Shown piece after piece: positions 58,632 through 64,000 of a DNA stretch of 64,000 bases. The translations under genes and the position numbers were made by a program. The DNA is from Heterostelium multicystogenum. Taxonomy: Eukaryota > Evosea > Eumycetozoa > Acytosteliales > Acytosteliaceae. The stretch is taken from contig RCNN01000097.1 of assembly GCA_003667245.1 (NCBI GenBank), positions 1-64,000 on the forward strand, given 5' to 3'. Below the pieces are notes generated by a model. That model had not been told where the DNA came from. It saw nothing but the letters and a program-made list of their open reading frames with translations, and searched no databases. The number at the start of each line of letters is the position of its first letter. Position 1 is the first letter of the stretch.

Positions 58632-59930
58632 ACCGGCAGCAATGTGCCGCCGTGACCGGTTTGGGTGGCTGGCTCCGGATCTTTGACGATCTCCCGGGCC
58701 ACCATCAGGATCACGATGGCCGCAATGATGTCGAAAATTGCCAGCACCACAAACAGCGGGCTGTAGCCGACCTTGGTCACCAGCACGCCGAACACCGCAG
58801 TAAATGCCGCAGCCCCGATAAACCCGCACATCTGCCCGCCACCGGTGGCGGTGGCCACGTCATTCTTGCCGAATGAGTCCGAGGCGATGGAAAACAGTGC
58901 ACCCGACAAGGTCTGGTGGGCGAAACCGCCGACACACAGCAGGGCAATCGCGGTGTAGGCACTGTCCACCAGGCCGATGCACGCCGGGCCGATCATGCAC
59001 AGGCAACCGAACAGCATCACCAGCTTGCGCGAGGTGAACAGCGAGACCTTGAAGTAGCGGTGGAACAACGGGCTCAGGTAGCCACCCAGCACACAGCCAA
59101 TGTCGGCGGCCAGGAACGGCAGCCAGGCGAACAGCGCCATTTCCTTGATGTTCATGTGCCGCTCGGTCATCAGGTACAACGGAATCCAGGCATTGAACGT
59201 CTGCCAGGCCGGCTCCGAGAGCATCCGCGCCGAGGCGATGGCGAAAAAGTTGCGGCTCTTGAGGATGCGCTTCCAGCTGGCTTTCTTCTGCACGCCTTCC
59301 TTGAGGTGGGTTTCCTGGCCGGCCTCGATGTACTCACGCTCGGCCTGGGCCAGCAGGCGCTGGTCACGCGGGTGCTTGTACAGCAGCAGCCACAGCCCGC
59401 TCCACACCAGGCCGATGCCGCCAACGATCAGGAATGCCAACTGCCAGCCGCTGTGCAAAAATCGCCCAGACCACCAGTGGCGGCGCCAACAACGCACCAA
59501 ACGACGAACCAAAGTTGAACCAGCCGATGGCGACGGAGCGCTCCTTGGCCGGGAACCACTCGGTAATCGCCTTGACGCCGCCGGGGAAGCCCGCCGACTC
59601 CGTCAGCCCCAGTGCGCCACGGGCCACTGCCAGGCTCTGCCAACCGGTGGCAAATGCCGCCAGGGCACAGACTACCGACCAGGAGATGGCGAAGATGGCA
59701 AAGCCCATCTTGGTACCGATCGCATCGATCACATAACCGGCGATCGGCTGCATCAAGGCGTAGCACACCTGCCAGGCAACAACGATGTGGGAATACTGCT
59801 CAGTGGAGATGCTCAGGTCGGTCATCAGCGTGGGGGCTGCGACTGAGAGCGTGTTGCGGGCCAGGTAGTTAATAATCAGGCCGACCGTCATCAGCCCGAC
59901 CATCCACCAACGGATGCCTTTGATTTTCAT
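58628..59930 (-). CDS. MFS transporter, hexuronate/aldarate (anion:cation symporter) type (one frameshift)
   Basis: About 433 residues, twelve helices. MKIKGIRWWMVGLMTVGLII NYLARNTLSVAAPTLM, then ARGALGLTESAGFPGGVKAI TEWFPAKERSVAIGWFNFGS, the usual ACS-family loop, LLLYKHPRDQRLLAQAEREY, WQTFNAWIPLYLMTERHMNI and SLFTSRKLVMLFGCLCMIGP. One indel near 59455. Such proteins import glucuronate, galacturonate or glucarate. Four bases of overlap tail to tail with the HD-domain gene. Confidence 0.88.
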
Positions 59931-60266
59931 CGCTTCACCTTAATTATTTTTTAGATTTGAGGCGTACGTTCTGCGACCGAGCGCATCCGTATTACGGGCG
60001 CTATAAAACTGTAACGTCATATGTCGTCATACAACTGTTAGCGTTATATTCAGTCAGCAGCACGATGTCAATCCGTTGCAGGCGATGTTGTACGATGACA
60101 ATCGACACCCCTGTGGCGCCACGTCACTTGCGCGGCGGGATGAAGACGCGTTCATTTTCTGAGATAAAATCTTTCTGTCATTTACAGTGCTGTATCCTGC
60201 ACAGGCTTTTTGAACGCGCGGAATCACCTGCGATTGATAAAACAGATCTTGCGAGGAGCGACGACG
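59931..60266 (-). promoter_or_regulatory. Promoter region of the MFS gene with possible GntR-type operators
   Basis: AT-rich 336-base gap. GTCGTCATACAAC (60023-60035) and GTTGTACGATGACA (60087-60100) form an inverted pair that resembles FadR/UxuR-type GntR operators (TTGTATGACGAC-like). No known regulator gene is adjacent. Nothing else recognised. Confidence 0.4.
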
Positions 60267-60395
60267 ATGCACGAAATCCCTAATCTCCCCTTCCCAAGCC
60301 TGCACGAAACTGAGCAGCCAACCCCGCAACAGGCCGGTGCCACCAAGCCCGAGCCCAAAGAGGCAAAACCGGTCGACCGCAAGCGCGAAGACTGA
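60267..60395 (+). CDS. Small proline/glutamate-rich conserved protein
   Basis: A 42-residue frame: MHEIPNLPFPSLHETEQPTP, QQAGATKPEPKEAKPVDRKR, ED. Preceded by GCGAGGAGCGACGACG, a fair ribosome site. It looks intrinsically disordered. Small proteins of this kind occur in Pseudomonas with no known role. Confidence 0.5.
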   Translation: MHEIPNLPFPSLHETEQPTPQQAGATKPEPKEAKPVDRKRED

Positions 60396-60469
60396 GAGCC
60401 GTACCCAGACCGTGTGGAAAGCGTGACATTGCGCGCTTTCCACACCGCCTGAACACCGTGAGCCCCGCC

Positions 60470-60643
60470 ATGACCGACACCACCCCCGATACCGCCCTGC
60501 TCGACACTGCCTTGCACATGGTCGACGTATGGAACCGCCTCACCCCGGAAAAACAGGCCCTCCTGCTCAAGCGCTTCGGCACCCAGGAAAACGCCCTCGC
60601 CGCGTTGGTAACCACGCAACTGCTCAACCCCGCCGATCGCTAA
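60470..60643 (+). CDS. Small helical conserved protein
   Basis: A 57-residue frame: [40 protein letters not shown] and [17 protein letters not shown]. It would form two amphipathic helices. 74 bases after the previous small gene and ahead of the MFS gene at 60730. No family recognised. Confidence 0.5.
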   Translation: MTDTTPDTALLDTALHMVDVWNRLTPEKQALLLKRFGTQENALAALVTTQLLNPADR

Positions 60644-60729
60644 AAGTTTGCTTTGCTGCCCCCGCACGCGCCCAGCATCGGTATCATAAGCAGCCTATCT
60701 TTTCCTGCTGCGACAGTGGACCTCTCCCC

Positions 60730-61929
60730 ATGCCAGATACCCAGCGCCCCATGGCGGTCACGCTGCAAGTCGTTTCCATCGTTTTGTTCACCTTCATCGG
60801 CTACCTGAATATCGGCATTCCCCTGGCCGTGTTGCCTGGCTATGTGCACAGCGACCTGGGCTTTGGCGCCGTGATCGCGGGCCTTGTGATCAGCGTGCAA
60901 TACCTGGCCACTCTGCTGAGCCGGCCCTACGCGGGACGCATCATCGATAACCGCGGCAGCAAGCGCGCCGTCATGTACGGCCTGGCCGGTTGCGGGTTGA
61001 GCGGCGTGTTCATGTTGCTCTCGGCGTGGCTGTCACACCTGCCGGCGCTGAGCCTCACCAGCCTGCTGATTGGCCGCCTGGTGCTGGGCAGCGCTGAAAG
61101 CCTGGTGGGCTCGGGTTCCATCGGCTGGGGCATTGGCCGGGTGGGCGCGGCGAATACCGCCAAGGTCATCTCCTGGAACGGCATCGCCAGCTACGGCGCC
61201 CTGGCCATCGGCGCACCGCTGGGGGTGTTGCTGGTCAGTCATTTCGGGCTGTGGAGCATGGGCGTCAGCATCATCCTGCTGGCGGTGCTGGGCCTGCTGC
61301 TGGCCTGGCCGAAAGTCGCCGCGCCGATCGTGGTGGGCGAGCGCCTGCCGTTCATGCATGTGCTGGGGCGCGTGTTGCCTCACGGCTGCGGGCTGGCGCT
61401 GGGCTCGATCGGGTTTGGCACCATCGCCACCTTCATCACCTTGTATTACGCGACCCAGCATTGGGATAACGCGGTGCTGTGCCTGAGCCTGTTCGGTGCC
61501 AGCTTTATCGGGGCGCGGTTGTTGTTCGGCAATTTGATCAACCGCATTGGCGGGTTTCGCGTAGCGATTGCCTGTTTGTCGGTGGAGACGCTGGGGCTGC
61601 TGCTGCTGTGGCTGGCGCCGGATCCTCATTTGGCGTTGGCGGGTGCAGCGTTGAGCGGGTTTGGCTTTTCCCTGGTGTTTCCGGCCTTGGGTGTGGAGGC
61701 GGTCAACCTGGTGCCCGCCTCGAGCCGGGGTGCGGCGGTGGGGGCGTATTCGCTGTTTATCGATTTGTCGTTGGGGATCACCGGGCCGTTGGCCGGGGCG
61801 ATTGCGGCGGGGTTCGGGTTTGCCTCGATCTTCCTGTTTGCGGCGATCGCGGCGTTTGGCGGGTTGCTGTTGAGCCTGTATTTGTATCGGCAGGCGCCGA
61901 AGTATCGCGAAGAACGTCAGGCGAGTTAG
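60730..61929 (+). CDS. MFS transporter, YfcJ/YhhS type (UPF0226)
   Basis: Intact 399-residue protein with twelve helices. [56 protein letters not shown] (the A motif), [55 protein letters not shown], and [25 protein letters not shown]. The GR.G..N..K.ISWNGIA.YGA segment marks the YfcJ/YhhS group of probable drug or metabolite exporters. Substrate unknown. Confidence 0.92.
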   Translation: MPDTQRPMAVTLQVVSIVLFTFIGYLNIGIPLAVLPGYVHSDLGFGAVIAGLVISVQYLATLLSRPYAGRIIDNRGSKRAVMYGLAGCGLSGVFMLLSAWLSHLPALSLTSLLIGRLVLGSAESLVGSGSIGWGIGRVGAANTAKVISWNGIASYGALAIGAPLGVLLVSHFGLWSMGVSIILLAVLGLLLAWPKVAAPIVVGERLPFMHVLGRVLPHGCGLALGSIGFGTIATFITLYYATQHWDNAVLCLSLFGASFIGARLLFGNLINRIGGFRVAIACLSVETLGLLLLWLAPDPHLALAGAALSGFGFSLVFPALGVEAVNLVPASSRGAAVGAYSLFIDLSLGITGPLAGAIAAGFGFASIFLFAAIAAFGGLLLSLYLYRQAPKYREERQAS

Positions 61930-62340
61930 AAGTCGACCTTGCCGCGGCCGGCCTTGATGCTGCCGCGTTTGGTCTTGGATTCGAGGCGGCGCTTCTTTGA
62001 GCCCAGGGTGGGTTTGGTGGGGCGGCGTTTCTTTTCGACCTTGGTGGCGCTGAGGATCAGTTCCACCAGGCGCTCGAGGGCGTCGGCGCGGTTTTGTTCC
62101 TGGGTGCGGTATTGCTGGGCCTTGAGGATCAGTACGCCTTCGCTGGTGATGCGGGTGTCGCGCAGGGCCAGCAGGCGTTCCTTGTAGAAGTCAGGCAGGG
62201 ACGAGGCCGGGATGTCGAAACGCAGGTGCACGGCGCTGGAGACCTTGTTGACGTTTTTGACCGCCAGCGCCCTGGGCGCGGATGGCTGTCAGCTCGATCT
62301 CGGCGTCGGGGAGGTGCACGTTGTTGGATATCACCAGCAT
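61926..62340 (-). CDS. arfB: Ribosome-rescue peptidyl-tRNA hydrolase ArfB (one frameshift)
   Basis: Class I release-factor-like protein that frees stalled ribosomes. [28 protein letters not shown] contains the catalytic GGQ; one extra A right after GGQ shifts the frame, which then continues [60 protein letters not shown]. The basic C-terminal tail ([32 protein letters not shown]) enters the mRNA channel in the E. coli protein. About 137 residues. Convergent with the YfcJ-type gene, four-base overlap. Confidence 0.94.
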
Positions 62341-62408
62341 TTTTTGATCGGGCCTGGGGTGGAGGGGTAAGGATACGCCAATGTGTTGGGCTGCTGGGGG
62401 CTGGGGGC

Positions 62409-63207
62409 ATATCCGTTATTTTTGTAATGGCGACTATTGGTTCCGCTCTTACAGCGGCTCACTTTTGAACAGCGCAAAAGTAAGCAAAACGCTCTTGCCC
62501 CACCACTCGGCACCTCGCCTAGGCTCGGTGTGCCCTCACTCCGGCTTTGGACCGTGGGCCGCCGTCATGGGCCATCCTTGGCCCAGGACGGCTAACCCGG
62601 CGTCCTGCCGGGTTACCCACGCTCCAAAGCCTGCGTTCGGCCAGCGTGGTTTAACGGGGCGCCTAAGATCAAGATCAAAAGCAGATCAAGAGCACAGCGG
62701 CCTACCGGCCGGCTTGAGTGTTGAAGAGCAAAAGCCAAATCAAAATCTAAAGCGGGCACGGTCCACTGTAGGAGCTGGCTTGCCGGCGATGGCATCACCT
62801 CGGTGTACCTGCAAGACCGAGTTGCCTGCATCGCCGGCAAGCCAGCTCCTACAGAAAAGCAGCTCTGCTTTCGCTCTGGTTTTTGATCTGGCTTTTAACA
62901 CTCAGGTCGGCTTTCAGGCCGCCGTGCTTTTGCTTTTGATTTTGATCTGCGGGCCCCGTCAACCACGATGGCCGCAAGCAGGCACGGTGGAGCGGGTAAA
63001 TCGGCAAGGATGCCGGTTTAGCCGCGCCGGGCCATGGATGGCCCGTCGCGGCGGCCCGCGGAACCGGGCCGGAGTGCGGGCATGCCGAGCCTAAGCGAGG
63101 CACCGAGTGGTGGGGCAAAGACCTTTTGGTTACTTTTGGGGCGTTTGCCAAAAGTGACCCGCTGTAAGAGCGGAACCATAAGTCGCCGTTACCGAAGAAA
63201 CGGATAT
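62409..63207. repeat. 800-base imperfect palindrome with a REPIN at its centre
   Basis: The left arm (about 62409-62755) reads ATATCCGTT...GGTTCCGCTCTTACAGCGG, then GCCCCACCACTCGGCACCTC, AGGCTCGGTGTGCCCTCACT. The right arm (about 62865-63207) read on the opposite strand gives ATATCCGTT...GGTTCCGCTCTTACAGCGG, GCCCCACCACTCGGTGCCTC, AGGCTCGGCATGCCCGCACT. Inner parts also match (GATCAAAATCAAAAGC-like runs, GAGTGTT). Long open frames crossing it are chance products of the repeat. Confidence 0.85.
62767..62853. repeat. REPIN, GGAGCTGGCTTGCCGGCGAT type, at the palindrome centre
   Basis: TGTAGGAGCTGGCTTGCCGG at the left and CCGGCAAGCCAGCTCCTACA at the right. It is a variant of the TGCCTGCGAT class and lies almost exactly at the axis of the surrounding palindrome (62808). 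Confidence 0.88.
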
Positions 63208-63215
63208 GTACACCA

Positions 63216-64000
63216 TCAACTCAACACCACCCCCTCCCGAGCCTTACGCCTGTTCTTGATCCCATAACAAACCCACATAACACCACCCAAACCGGAATCG
63301 CATACACCGACACCTGAATCCCCGGAATCAGCAGCATCACCCCAAGAATAAACACCACAAACGCCAGGCAAACATAATTCCCATACGGATACCAAAGCGC
63401 CTTGAACAACGGCACCTGCCCCGTCCGATCCATATGCTGCCTAAACTTGAAATGCGAAAACTGATCATCGCCCAGTTGATCACCAGGGTCGCCACCACCA
63501 GCGACATCAACAACTCCAGCGCATGCTGCGGAATCAGGTAATTCATCAACACCGCCACCAGCGTAATCGCCGCCGACGCCAGGATCGACCGCACCGGCAC
63601 CCCACGCTTGTCGATCTTCGCCAATGCCCGCGGCGCATCACCCTGCTCGGCCATCCCCAACAGCATCCGGCTATTGCAGTAAGTGCCGCTGTTGTAGACC
63701 GACAACGCCGCCGTCAGCACCACAAAGTTGAGAATATGCGCTGCCGTGTTACTGCCCAACATCGAAAACACCTGCACAAACGGACTGCCGCTATAGGCGT
63801 CCCGGAGGCATTCAGGGTCTCCAGCAAGCTGTCCCAAGGCGTCAACGACAACAGCACCACCAACGCGCCGATGTAGAAAATCAGGATCCGGTAGATCACC
63901 TGATTGATCGCCTTCGGAATCACCGTGCGTGGCTTGTCCGCCTCAGCCGCAGTAACCCGAGCATCTCCAGGCCGCCAAACGAGAACATGATGATCGCCAT
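63216..64000 (-). CDS. aroP: Aromatic amino-acid permease AroP type, 3' part (frameshifted, window edge)
   Basis: C-terminal ~260 residues of an inner-membrane amino-acid:H+ symporter; the 5' part lies beyond the window. The sequence AIIMFSFGGLEMLG, IPKAINQVIYRILIFYIGAL, LNFVVLTAALSVYNSGTYCN SRMLLGMAEQGDAPRALAKI DKRGVPVRSILASAAI and LVVATLVINWAMIS, then LFKALWYPYGNYVCLAFVVF, SVYAIPVWVV, follows AroP/PheP closely. Indels near 63945, 63800, 63445 and 63265. The corrected end reads CYGIKNRRKAREGVVLS at 63216, nine bases from the big palindrome. Confidence 0.85.

Noticed and set aside
60267..60643. Toxin-antitoxin pair
   Set aside because: The two small proteins have no toxin-family or DNA-binding motif and no overlap; the idea has no support beyond size.
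3182..62853. Possible CRISPR array from the recurring ~25 base palindromic repeats
   Set aside because: The copies are dispersed singly between genes, thousands of bases apart, with no regular spacers and no cas genes; they are REPINs.
62381..63094. A 237-codon open frame through the large palindrome
   Set aside because: It crosses both palindrome arms and the REPIN, has no protein character, and is explained by the repeat.

Overview
The window is a 64 kb piece of a fluorescent-group Pseudomonas chromosome. The reasons are GC-rich coding with Pseudomonas-type proteins throughout, a dense set of short REP/REPIN palindromes of the P. fluorescens type (cores such as GGGAGCGGGCTTGCTCGCGA), and gene neighbourhoods that match Pseudomonas: gntR-gntK-gntP; fadD2-fadD1 beside a lysophospholipase and phaJ1; zwf-pgl-eda divergent from hexR; gtsABCD-oprB; and argP-argO-sodB-bifA-icmP. 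No tRNA, rRNA, CRISPR array, prophage or insertion sequence was found.

The sequence carries many single-base insertions and deletions, mostly in short runs of one base. They break dozens of genes that should be intact, among them zwf, eda, fadD1, fadD2, the gts genes, trkH, bifA, icmP, hexR and arfB. One extra T near 56515 breaks two convergent overlapping genes at once, which points to sequence error rather than decay. I annotate these genes as full-length CDS with frameshifts; exact breakpoints are approximate.

Layout. 1-1948: gluconate module (gntP start, gntK, gntR) with three GntR-operator-like sites. 1949-3270: no intact gene; an unrecognised broken ORF, then a structured leader before a small DUF6124-type gene and a REPIN. 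3359-6190: glutathione transferase, uronate-dehydrogenase-like enzyme and MFS permease. 6324-10037: small hypothetical protein, soluble PAS-PAS chemoreceptor, LysR regulator divergent from a second glutathione transferase. 10144-21240: an 11 kb run on the minus strand with a histidine-ammonia-lyase-like protein lacking the MIO motif, an ornithine-cyclodeaminase-like protein, sulfonate-type and betaine-type binding proteins, a TonB receptor with signalling domain, a FecR/FecI pair, a PhnD-like protein and a desaturase. This is the most system-like and least explained part of the window.

21344-31641: a tiny Lys-rich protein, acetyltransferase, exported methyltransferase, peptide deformylase, YihY membrane protein, CsbD, the two acyl-CoA synthetases, lipase-like hydrolase, PhaJ and a DUF2383 protein. 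31850-33281: DUF3820 protein and a class V aminotransferase. 33480-45701: glucose uptake and Entner-Doudoroff entry (eda, pgl, zwf, hexR, mutarotase, oprB, gtsDCBA, AGE epimerase). Glucose would enter through OprB, cross the inner membrane through GtsABCD, and be oxidised by Zwf and Pgl to 6-phosphogluconate. Gluconate would join at 6-phosphogluconate through GntP/GntK. Eda then cleaves KDPG; edd is not in the window.

45858-54809: coiled-coil membrane protein, SDR, ArgP/ArgO, SodB, c-di-GMP phosphodiesterase BifA and iron-linked imelysin IcmP with a Fur-box-like site. 55074-64000: TrkH, AraC regulator, DUF962 and HD proteins, MFS transporters, two small proteins, ArfB, an 800 bp imperfect palindrome with a REPIN at its centre, and the 3' part of an AroP-type permease.
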